DNA of 64,000 nt from Eopsaltria australis (lineage: Eukaryota > Chordata > Aves > Passeriformes > Petroicidae): NCBI GenBank assembly GCA_034509425.1, contig JAVTVJ010000298.1, forward strand, positions 429,401 to 493,400, given 5' to 3'. Below, piece by piece: positions 1 to 10,675 of this stretch. Each line of letters opens with the position of its first letter. Within the stretch, counting starts at the first letter, position 1. The position numbers were made by a program, and so were the translations under genes. The notes under the pieces are model-generated. The model did not search any database and was not told where the DNA came from. It worked only from the letters and a program-made list of their open reading frames with translations.

Positions 1-799
1 ACTCTGTTTTACTTGTGAGGCTTAGATCATTTATCAAGTTGCAATAAATACAGAATACTTCAATGAATCGATAAAAAATACCTACCTAGAAAGTAACTAA
101 GAAACAAGTACTTTTTTTCCAAATTTCCTTGTCTTTTCCCTTGGTTGGAAGGAGACCAGGATATATGACAGAAAGTAATATTAGAAATTTAAGTTTTAAA
201 TACAACATCAATTAATTTAAGTGGTTGAACAGCTCTCTTATTTCCTTTTCTGAAGGAATTTCTGTCTGTAAATAAATAACTCATGGGGACTAATCCAAGT
301 GGATTCCAGCGTGGCTTTAGCTAGGACACTAGCACAGCCTGCATAATATCTTCACAATTTTTTTTACAGATTCTTTTTTCTTTTTGGGGGAGAGGGGAAA
401 GGGAAGGTTTTAGTGAGTTGTCTGTTGTGTATTCAAAACGTTTTTGCAGAAAGTAGCAAAAAACCTTTGATGTTGTAGATGAATTTTAGTCTGACAGGAA
501 AGCCTCTGACCACACTATACAAACCTCTGAAGCCACTTCTCTTTTTCCAAGTGTTGAAATACACATGGGAGTCTCCAAACCTGTGGTACAAATGCCCACA
601 GTAAATACAAAATTACTACTTGCAGGCCAGAAGTAGCATTTTAAATCATACCGTTGATTTTTCAGGAAGCAGTGAGGAAGTTGCAATTCCAAGGGCAACC
701 AAGAGAAATTTCCAGGGTCTTGGGATGACTGGTTAAGGGATTAGGAGTACAAACAGTGTCCTCCTCTATCCTTCCAATTGCAGGGAATGATGAGAGAAA
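1..799. other. unique AT-rich sequence, no gene seen
   Basis: No repeat family, RNA gene or convincing exon was recognised. There is a T-run near 358-366 followed by a G/A-rich patch. The open frames here are short and look like chance. Confidence 0.5.
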
Positions 800-970
800 A
801 ACCAAGAAGAGCCATCAGATCTATACATGATCAACTCTATCAGCAGTAGTGTGGCAGCAGGACAGGTGCAGGGATTGTCCCTCTGTACTTTGCACTTGTG
901 AGGACATAACTCAGATCCTGTGTCTAGTTTTGGGCCCCATCCTACAAGAAAGGCACTGGCTGGTTGTTGC
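800..970 (+). mobile_element. CR1 LINE, internal ORF2 fragment
   Basis: The stretch around 838-960 follows the CR1 ORF2 pattern for the C-terminal part of the reverse-transcriptase frame: an 'atcag..tagtgtgg' block, then 'gtgaggacataactcagatc', then 'gttttgggccccatcctac' and 'aagaaaggcactgg'. It reads in the plus sense. Both the 5' part and the 3' untranslated tail are missing, so it is an old scrap broken on both sides. The match weakens before about 838, so the left edge is approximate. No intact reading frame remains. Confidence 0.75.
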
Positions 971-3900
971 AGATTTTTAATGGAAGGACTTATCATAGCT
1001 TTTCTGAAGTCTTTCATTTCAAAGGAAGAATTCCTATTTTATCTTTTTGTTATTTCCAATTCCTGCCTATATTTCACTAGACATATGGGTCCTTTGCTCT
1101 TTGATTGGTTGGTTGGTTGTTTTTTTCACCAGGATTAACTGAATTCTTGGTGTCCGATTGCTCTTGTCTGGTGTCAATATACAGTTGACAAGTTAAAGTA
1201 TATTAGTATATAAATATTAATAAAGCTATGAAACAAACAGCAAGGTGTTGTAAATGTTTGGCATTGATACCTTAGTGACTTGATAAGAGTTATTACAGCT
1301 GCTATCAGTTGGAAATGGAACTGAGTAATTCAACAAGGAAATTTCATGTGATAACTACAAATCCTCTGTAATCAGTTCCCAACTGTGAATCAGAAGTATT
1401 GTTACCAGTATTATCTTTGTGGATTTTACTTCCTATGGACAGGAGTCAAGAAGGGATCACTTTGCCATCTGTAATAGTGCCATTGTCTTGCTGCTTACTC
1501 ATACTCTTGATTCTACAGCACTGAGCTCACTGGAGATCTCTCTCATTGGAACAAAAGCAGTGAAAGTTATCTGCATTGAATTTTTGGTCCTTAAGTCCCA
1601 CACCACTACCTGTTCTCATTTCATTCACATAGATGGAAAGGTTCAGTGGGAGACAAAAGGTAAAGGCTCCAATGCAGGGCAGGAAGATCTGTCTTCCCCT
1701 GCAGCATAACCTTGCAAAGCTGCACAACCTCCAGCCTCTCCACGAGACCTTGGCATGAACATGAAGTGTGGTGTGGACACACAGCTCAAGTTCCTGAGCT
1801 CCCAGCAATGATGTTCTGCCTGTGAGCCATTCCATGCCAGAGAGTGCTAAGGGCAGCACACACTCTGTACTGCAGGGCTCTTGGGGTCAGACATTAAGGT
1901 CTGCTGAAATAAAGGATATTTGTCTGATCAGCTTCATAATGGGAAATGGACATAATTCAAGTGTTATAAATGGCAAAACTTAACCCCTTGGAAAATAAAA
2001 GGGTAGAGAAAAGGAAGTGGTAGGAGGAAAAGAAGTTAAATATTAGTCACTAGATCAGATTCATAAACTGGATATCCTTCATGATCCTTATCCATCTGTA
2101 GAGCTACTCTGCCAAGTCTAAGTGAAGAATTTACTTACATAAGGAGGCACTAGATAAAAGCAGGTAAGAATTACCTGTAATTGTTCCTTCCAAATATGGT
2201 TATAAAGTCAGCTGTTTAAATTTCTTCAATTATCTTTGTCATGACTGCAAAAATATCTAATGGAGTTTGAAATCCCTATTTTCACATTCCATTTCTGATT
2301 ACATCCCTCAGGAAGACACAACTTTCCTTTGCATTACTCTTCTAAGACTAAAACTTGTCTGCAATAATGCCTTTATAGCATTAACATTGTAATTTTGTCA
2401 AATATAACTACATCATACTGTGAGGTGTTCTGAAAAAATACAACTTTTTTTCTCAATGTTATTTTAATAGAAGACTCATGAGTGTTAAAGAATGGAGCCT
2501 ATAGAAAAGAAGAGTTTCTTCATGTTCTATAACCTTATGTGCATGAAAATTCCTGAACACAGGAAACAATCCTTGACAGAGTCCAGACAAAACAAAATAT
2601 GCCATGCAGTCCTGCTAAGTTCATTGAGCTGGAACCAACAAGTATAAGATCATAACAGTGTTAGTCAATCTCTGCTGCTGTAGAAAACTGGAATAAAGTT
2701 GGAAATCTGAAACTGTGGGGACCTCAGTTTAGGTAATGCTATGGCCATTCCTATTGGGAAAAAGCAACAAGAATGTTTGAAGTGACAAAAGAAAAGAAAG
2801 CATTCCTTTATTTTTTTCTTTTCTACTGTTCTAAAGTACTGTAATAAGAAAATTAATACATTAGCCAGCCTTTTTAGAAAGCATTAAAATGAGCAGTAGA
2901 TGACCCTTTCGACAGAACACAGACCTGGATGCACTGGACTTAAGATGCAGGGGAGATATAAGATCCTAATTTATAGGACAATTACTGAATATAAAGTAAG
3001 TCAAAACCATCTCAAAGTACAAGGTAGGAAAGCAAAGCTAAAGCTTTATATTCTACAGTAGGCTGTTGGTGAGAGCACGGATAGAAGCAGTCCAAGTATC
3101 TCCCTCCTGATCCAAGCACGTAACTCTGAACCTGCTTCCCATCCCCAGCTGAAAGGCCCAGGTGCAAAGGAAACATCTCACCCTTTGATCCTCGAAGCTG
3201 AAGAATCACTAAGCAGAATGTGATCCTCCCTTATACTCTTCTGTGTAATTTCTGAAACACTCTACTCCTTTACAGAGCCAGCACAAGGGGTCACTTGAGG
3301 CCCCATATGGTACCTTCATCTTCTGCACCAGTGTGAGGACAAAATATTCAATTTATATGTCAATTTTTTGTTACTTGAATTTTTGTAATTTTATGTAACA
3401 TGCAATACACACAGTAAAACTTTGTATTAATGTCCTCAGAAATAAAGATACTCTTACAGGACTTTGTGATACTTTACCTCTTCAGTGTTAACTTTGCTCA
3501 AATATCACTCCCTAATATTTAAAATAAGACATGCAGAATGTTTATTTTATGTTCAATTCAAGAATATCATTAGTATCTTGCAGCCAAAACCTGCATAAAA
3601 ATACAACAGTACCAAGAATTTTGATCTTAACTTTGAATCATGGGAAGGTAGATATTTACTTTATTTTACCTTTGCTTCAGCTGAAAGCTGAGGTTCCAGT
3701 ATCTGGCAAGAAGTTCTGTTTGCTGTTCTCATTATTGAATTCTATATCAACTCAGTTTTAATACATTTAATACATTGGTGGAACCTGTGTTAATTCTCTC
3801 TTTTCCTGTCCTCAGCTGTATAATAGGAAGAAAATAGGTGGAATGGCAGGAAGAACCTAAAAGGAGGAAAAAGTCTGAACTATACTGGGTACTGAGATAT

Positions 3901-5490
3901 AGAGGAGGTAGTGTGTGTGCCTGTGCATGACAGAGGGTGTGGAGAAAGGGTAAGAAAAGAGAAAGAAACTCCTACACGCCTGTGTTCCCCATCAACGTGT
4001 TCTTAGTGCTGCCCTGATACAGGCTTTTAGTCACTCAACTATTCCTCAAAGCTGTAAAGAAATAAACAAATTCCTTTCACAAGATCAGCAATATTTTTTC
4101 TGTTTAAACATCATTTGGAGAGACAGACAGAGTGACTGCTCTTATCTTCCTTTCTTTTGTGCTTCATCTGACAGTCACAGTCTCTTTAACCATGTCTGCA
4201 AGCAAAACACATCATGTTACATTTCCGGAGGGTCTCGTGTCACTGTAATGATGATTGGCATCCTGTTAAAGCCTTCACATTAAGCACAGAACTGAAGGCA
4301 ATCGGAGTTGTATTCCTGGGGTGACTACAAAGACTGAAATACTGAAGATTACTGAAAGCAATGAATCAAAATGACTGCAAGCTGGCTGAGCAGAAGAGAC
4401 ATATGAATAAAATGTGCCAGATCTTCTACTTTGCATGCTCTGTAGCCATTTACACCATTTCAAAATGGGACACAGTCATTTCTATTCAGGTATAATAACA
4501 TTTGAACAATCTGGCCTCCTGAACTCTGTTCAAAAGCAGATACTTACAGTCTGCCCAAGAGAGACATTATTATCCTGTTACATGCCAGGAACTTCAGATT
4601 CTATAGACCTGTTCTGTAGATCCATTTGCTGTATATGTCTTAAAATTCCTATAGAACAAAGGAAATAAAATGTATTGCAGAATGAGCCATTTGACCACAT
4701 TTCACTCATTATATGTCTGGTTTAGATGGAATTAACTTGGTTCTAGATGTACTAGTTTCTTTCTCTTGATCGTTAAATGAATTAAGAATTTTTTGCACCA
4801 GCAATGTCATTGATATTTGACCACATCTGTTGTCACATTGACAGAATTAGCCAATATTCTTGTTAGAAACAAGTGATTAATCAAATGTCAGCACAAAGCT
4901 TAACAGATTCCTCATAAAAATTCTACAGCCTGAAATATCTCATGTAAATTAGTCAGTGAGTACTTTTAAAGAGAAAGGACTTTTATATAAGCTACATTGA
5001 TTCATATATTACAGCAGAGATGTGGAAGAGCCCTAACATTTATCAGAAAAAGAGAGTGGTAATTTAACCATATTTAGAAATGAGGAATTTCTAAGGAAAA
5101 AATTTCCCTTCCTGAAGAAAATAGAGGTCATTAATATTGTCCTTTCTTTTTTTTTTTTTAATTCAGTATTCATGTTAAATATGCACAGGAGTTTGTATTT
5201 TACTCTTTGACAAATAAGAAGTGTTAAGACACAAAAGAGCCTCAGACTCCAGGTGTTTAGCAACCTGAAGAATTGTGCACAGGTTAGCATTGATTCCCAG
5301 TTTTCTCTGACAAAGTAAAGCCCGTGGCTCTGCATGTGTTTGTAGTTATAGGAGTTTGATTCATGTTTCTTAGGCATTCTAGATCTGAAAATGGGGGGTA
5401 AAACTTCTTCTTTTTTTTTTTGTTTGTTTGCTTGAGGCTTTAGAAATGGCAAGAGAAATGGCCAGTTTCTCTATGCTAGTTTGCACCTAA
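971..5490. other. unique AT-rich sequence, no gene seen
   Basis: No repeat family or gene was recognised over 4.5 kb. Slightly GC-richer patches lie at about 1640-1890 and 3060-3200, but neither shows a recognisable domain, LTR terminus or CR1 signature. A C-box/D-box-like pair at 4248-4295 was considered as a snoRNA and rejected. Confidence 0.45.
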
Positions 5491-5605
5491 ATCACAGAAT
5501 CATGGAATCTTTGGCTGGAAAAGTCCTCTAAGATTATTGTGTCCAGCCATAAACCATGCTCTGCCAAGTCCACTAAACCATGTCCCTAAGTGCCACATCT
5601 ACATG
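5491..5605 (-). mobile_element. CR1 LINE 3' end, short 5'-truncated copy
   Basis: It begins with 'atcacagaatcatggaatc', the reverse complement of the CR1 3' terminus, and continues through 'ggctggaaaagtcctctaag' and 'tgctctgccaagtccact' to 'ccacatctacatg'. The element therefore lies on the minus strand and only about 115 bp of its 3' untranslated region survives, a typical 5'-truncated insertion. Its truncated (right-hand) edge lies inside the first unit of the tandem duplication at 5590-5823, so the insertion is older than that duplication. Confidence 0.88.
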
Positions 5606-5823
5606 CAACGATGCTACACAGGAGCATTTCAGTAGTCTAAGGTGGGGCAGTTTTGCAGGTCCTCTTTCTAATGCTCTTTAAGGAAGTCCTAAATCTAAAC
5701 CATGACTTGTGTGCCACATCTACATGCAACGATGCTACACAGGAGCATTTCAGTAGTCTAAGGTGGGGCAGTTTTGCAGGTCCTCTTTCTAATGCCTTTA
5801 AGGACCTAAATCTTGACTTTTGT
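5590..5823. repeat. 121-bp tandem duplication (two copies)
   Basis: Unit 1 is 5590-5710 and unit 2 is 5711 to about 5823. Both start 'gtgccacatctacatgcaac'. The first 85 bases of the two units are identical; after that unit 2 carries a few small deletions and substitutions relative to unit 1. The first 16 bases of each unit are the last bases of the adjacent CR1 fragment, so the duplication spans the CR1 truncation junction. The identity of the long left block suggests a recent event or gene conversion between units. Confidence 0.95.
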
Positions 5824-8800
5824 AGAAAATTTTAAAAATTTCAGGAGTCATCCATTTTCCTAAAGCTCAGTCACTTTGGGCAGTGCCTGTTGGTGTGTAA
5901 AGCAGTCAGCACTGCTTCTGAAGGGAAATTTAAGGTACTTACTCTTTGTACCATCTTCCCAGCAGCTGTGACTCAGTAGCAGACCATCAGCTTACTGCTT
6001 CCTCCTCATCCATGAGCAGAAAAGAGGAGCAGTTTTCTACTGACATTTCAAACTGAGCCGTGCACAGCAGCTTAACAAGTCAGTCTTTCTCTTTGACAGC
6101 TGTCTTTTCAGCTTCAACATTGAGATTCTGGCTAAAGATTGATTTGTTCTTCCGTTTCAAAACTCCTCAAAAGCCATTATATCTATATCCAAGATAATAG
6201 TCTGTTATAATAGGTGGGTACTGGACAAATATTAGGAAAGTTTCTCATGTGTCATGAACCCCTTCCGAAACCAATGCAAAGGGTAGACTTGGGAATAGTC
6301 TGAATTCCTACAATTCCTTAGGGCAAGAGGAACAGGGTGCAGTTCAGAGCAGTCATTGACTTGTGCCACACAGTTGTGCTCTCAGAGATTGTTCTCAGGT
6401 TGACAGAAGGCAAATCTGTCTTAAGTGTGCTCCAATGCACTCCAGGTGTTCAATGCTACAGTGAGCTCTCTCTCCCACTCCACATCTGTCTTCCCAGGTG
6501 GCCATCACCTTCCTGAAGATCTCTTTAACACAAGAACAGATAAAAGCTGGGGTTTGATTGTGTAGGCAGCTTGTCATCTGTGGGTTATTAAATACAGCTC
6601 TTAACTCCAGGAAGTACAAGCTCCTAACTCTAGCCAGAAAACTGCAAACATGAACATATATGTGCTTACTGACATGTTCATACCATTCATGGGGGATGCA
6701 GCCATAAGGAATACCAGTGATAAGAGGCAGCAAAGTTAATAAATCACAAGAAATCTTTCCCTTTTTTCCCCCCTTCCTCTGTATTTAGCCTTTGCAGATG
6801 TACCCTGGTTACATTTTATTTGTAAAAAAATAAGCAGTGTGGACCACCATGATATTTCTGTAGTCTTAGCTGTTATGTGTATGTGAGAATAGCAAGTTAT
6901 AGGGAGCTGAGCCATTTTGCTAAGCAAAATTCATTTGGCTAAGCCACACATCACAAAATCACAGCTGTGTGTCACCAGAAACAGTTTCCCAGGAAATGTG
7001 TTACAGGTAAGAAATAAATGTTCCCTCCTAATCTCTTGGATGGAGAGACAGGTTTTCTGGGAGGTAGCACTTCAGTTACAGTGCAAAACTACTGCCACGT
7101 TATCAGCTGCCCTTCCTCACCCTTTTTATGGTCTCTACATACCCATACCCACTCAAATGGAGCTTTATATCCTGTGTGAGTAAGCACTTAGGTTTAAGAA
7201 ATCACACAATGGTTATAGAAATAGAACAGAAATGCAGTCTCAATGAATAGAGCACACTGGCTGTTGTGCTCATGAAGCAGAGGGTACATATTTTCAGAGT
7301 AAAATCAAAATACAATTTTGTCTTCGAAGGGAGATGAAGTGAACATCAGAGCAAGTTAAACAGTACATGCTGTGAGTCTCTATGGAGGAAAAATAGTGTC
7401 AAAAACCTTAGCCAGAGGTTAATTGATAATCGGTTTAATTATTCATTTGTTATTAATGATTACTAATGAGAAACATTAGAATAACCAATGTTCCAGCCCA
7501 GTGCTTTGCCAGATGTCATGTTGATTGCAACTGAAGATAGCAGTAGCTTAGCAAAATACAGAAACAATTAGCATGATTGACTCAAAGCCACCTCATGCCT
7601 CTCTGGAGCATTGTTCTAGCAGCATTACAGAGCAGTATAAAATTCTCTGGGTTTGCAGAGTGAGAAAAGAACATTCCTAATAGCTTTTGATATCACCCAG
7701 GTTTGTCTCATAAAAGGTAGAAATTACAGTAAGCCTGACAAAAGCAAATGTATTTGCTTGGAGAGATCACAATCACAGGCTAATAAGAGAGGAACTACAA
7801 AATAACCTACAGTGAATAAAACTCTAAACACCAGTAATGGTTAATTGAAATTAAAATCTACTCTTTCCCCCATGAAAAATTTGTTGAGCTTTAATATTCC
7901 CAATGAAATTTCACTTTTAAATTATGCTTTGTGACCTGAAACAACCATAAACCACTAAAGTACCATGTTGTTATTCAAAATATGCGAAGTAAGTTCTTAA
8001 ACCACAGGTATTGTAAAATGCTGTGAAATTAAATTTTATTCCATACAGAGATAATATTTCATTTCTGAGTCAAAACAGGAGCTTTTATCTGGTTTAGATG
8101 GATAAGCTGCAGTACTGGATGAAACCAAAGGAGCATGTGTACATCAGATACATCTTCTCATCACATAACAGAGCTCTCTGTCTCTCCACGCCCAATTTGA
8201 TCCTCAGCTGCAAGATGAAAACTAGAATGTCTCCACATCAGGGAATACAGGTGGCTCTGCTCTAACCCCAGACTTGTTTCTGTTATTCAGTGCTCCAGGA
8301 CACAGGTTTTAGGATCAGACAGTCCAAAGCAGTAGTACCAACACACATCAAAGAAAGAATTGGGAATGGCACATGTGCAGTAATTAGGCAGACACTTGGA
8401 CTTCACACAAGATGACAGCAGGCAAAGACTTGTGCAGAGAGCTTTGCTATGACCTTCACCTTGCAATGTTCTTGTGTAAAGACAACTATCACGCAGTGAA
8501 AATTCCTTAAATACCATTACACAGACAGGATATGTCATCATATAAACAGGAAAGATGTTCACCACAGTGTTCCCCAATCACCTGGGTTATTGCACAGTTT
8601 TTACCTATTATGGTAACAGGTAAACAATACCCTATAAGGTCACAAGCTATAATCCTCACTCTCAATAGGTCCAGAAGGCCACAAACCCACAATTCTCTCT
8701 CTCCCAGCCCATCCCTGGTTACCTGAATATGCTTCCATGGTCACCTCAGGCCTAGGAAGAGGCTTATTTTAGCCTTCAAGACCTGCTCCTGTATTATGCA

Positions 8801-9380
8801 CATAGTGTACTGCAACGCACGTGTAACACCAGTCCATACAAATCTGAATGAGGTTCCTGAAACTGAAGTGTACACTGAGTTCACCTTACGTGTGTCTGAG
8901 CTGCCTGGGAGGTTTTTAATCAGCCATGAGCAATGGGGTACCATAAAATCTGGTGAAATCAGGTTATAATCTTGAGTGATTGGGATCTATATAACACAAA
9001 ACTATTCTTTAATTGACACTGACACTGAAAATAGGATGAATTTTTTGAGTCTTATTGGAAAAGATGGTTAAAAACACACCTGCCTTGATGATCACTGTGT
9101 CCAATCCTGTGCATGAATCACCGTCCCTAATCACAAAATCCTATGTTACAATCAAAAATCAGCAGTGATTCTGTCTGCTTTATGTGATTAACTTGTGGTG
9201 AAGGTGAGAAGTTTCCTCACTAAAGTTGGCTCGTGCCTGAGGGGTCTGGGCTAGACCCCTGGCCTGCTCTCATGGAACTGAGGGACTCAGGTAACATGAC
9301 CTGCACTGAAGCTGCAAGCAATGGGGGACATTGATCAAAGGGAAGATTCTGCTACAAACATCCATTTCTGTGATGTCTTG
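5824..9380. other. unique AT-rich sequence with possible conserved noncoding block
   Basis: No gene or repeat family was recognised. The notable part is the TAAT-rich block at 7418-7480, listed separately. The region 8290-8940 has several moderately long minus-strand frames, but none carries a recognisable domain and its edges show no clear LTR termini. Confidence 0.4.
7418..7480. promoter_or_regulatory. possible enhancer: cluster of homeodomain-type TAAT sites
   Basis: Within about 60 bases the sequence carries TAATTGATAAT, TTTAATTATTC, TATTAATGAT and ACTAATGAG, that is, several TAAT or ATTA cores in both orientations. Such clusters are typical of homeodomain-bound conserved noncoding elements in vertebrate gene deserts. 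It may equally be chance in AT-rich DNA; only conservation could separate the two. Confidence 0.2.
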
Positions 9381-9420
9381 GGTACCTGCTGATGTAAAGC
9401 TGGTACCTGCTGCTGAAGCT
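9381..9420. repeat. short imperfect tandem duplication
   Basis: 'ggtacctgctgatgtaaagct' (9381-9401) is followed directly by a 19-base version (9402-9420) that shares 'ggtacctgctg' and ends 'aagct'. Confidence 0.8.
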
Positions 9421-9740
9421 TAGTCCTTAAGTTATAATATATTATTTATCTAGACAGAGGTAAGGTTTGTCAGTGCCTTATCCATATATCAAACACTGCT
9501 GTGCTGCTTTCAGCAGAGGAACATGGGAAAATGCTGCAGCCATCTAGAAAAAAAGTATCCTGACAAGTCTTACTCCATGAGCCTTCTGACTTGCAATTCT
9601 GACATGTAGCCAAAAGTCTTGGGCTTTAGGGCAGACTACCCTAAAATTCATGAGGATGAGCTGGTAAAAACAGAAGAGAGGCAGGAGTTTGCAAGAGTTT
9701 CATTATGAGCACAAGCCCATATTTTGGTTGTTTCTTTTTC

Positions 9741-9762
9741 ATATATATATCTATATATATAT
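9741..9762. repeat. (AT)n microsatellite, interrupted once
   Basis: Ten bases of AT repeat, one C, then eleven more bases of AT repeat. A small simple repeat with no gene context. Confidence 0.9.
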
Positions 9763-10525
9763 GCAGGTTTTTTGTTATAATTTTTATCTACAATATCTGG
9801 GGACTGCTTTTTATAATCAACCAGGATATCTTCACTATAAGACACACATATTTTTTTGATTTTAAAATAACAAAATGAAATTGATGAGTGGAGTCTTAAA
9901 GTAATGAAGAAGAAGTTCTTCCAGCACTAACAGAAATCCCTTCAGGCATTTCACTCTATCCCAGAGGACATAGAAACACTCATCAAAGAAATAAATAAAA
10001 CAAAACAAAACATGTTTACTTTTTGACCCTTCCTTTGGTTTTTCTTCCATGATACGTCTTCTGGGATTTTCCGTACTAGTTCATTTTATGAAGAGGGTTT
10101 CATTTTTGCTTCTCAGTGGTGTTTCTTGTTGTTTTGTTTAGGTTTTTTTTAATCTGGAAATCTGGTTGTGAAGATCTGCTCACTCCCTCCTTTGCAACAT
10201 ACTGGCTTTCACACGAGAATCTGTACAGTCAGCAAAAACCTCATCACTTTGATGGATTTGGTCACATAATTATCAATTTTTCACATGTTTATGGGAACAA
10301 CTTGGAATAATTTAACAGTGTTCCAATTGTTGCATATAGATTACAGCATTAAAATTTTACTGAACATTTTTGTTCATTTTGTTTAATCTTTTTATAGCAA
10401 CGAAAATCAAAGAAATCAGCAATCAGCAGACATTAGTTAAAAGGGAAAACAGAATAAGGAAATTCTCACATGAACATGCCTTTGAAAATCAGAGTTCAAC
10501 CATACCACTAAGTGGATTTCCAAAT
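9763..10525. other. unique AT-rich sequence, no gene seen
   Basis: No repeat family, RNA gene or exon was recognised. There are T-rich stretches around 9851 and 10142. Confidence 0.45.
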
Positions 10526-10675
10526 AAGACTAGAAGGGACCTTGAAAAATTGACTTATATGTCTTGGATAGATAGGCTACATGTTTGTCCAATCCATTTT
10601 TAAAAGACCTCCAAAAGAAAGCAATTCACAATGTCACTGTTTCACTTCTAGTACTTCTCCATGAATTAGACAGTT
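10526..10675 (-). mobile_element. ancient CR1-type LINE remnant (3' end)
   Basis: 'gactagaagggaccttgaaa' followed about 50 bases later by 'tgtttgtccaatccattttt' and 'aaaagacctccaaaagaaag' follows the order of landmarks at the 3' end of old amniote CR1 families, read on the minus strand. Divergence is much greater than in the other CR1 copies here, and the right edge is not definable by eye. Confidence 0.5.

Noticed and set aside
4248..4295. ATGATGA and CTGA spaced like a C/D-box snoRNA
   Set aside because: The flanks do not form a terminal stem, and the two motifs are short enough to occur by chance.
5033..5452. 139-codon minus-strand frame
   Set aside because: It begins and runs through A/T homopolymer tracts, is lysine-rich for that reason, and has no recognised domain or splice context.
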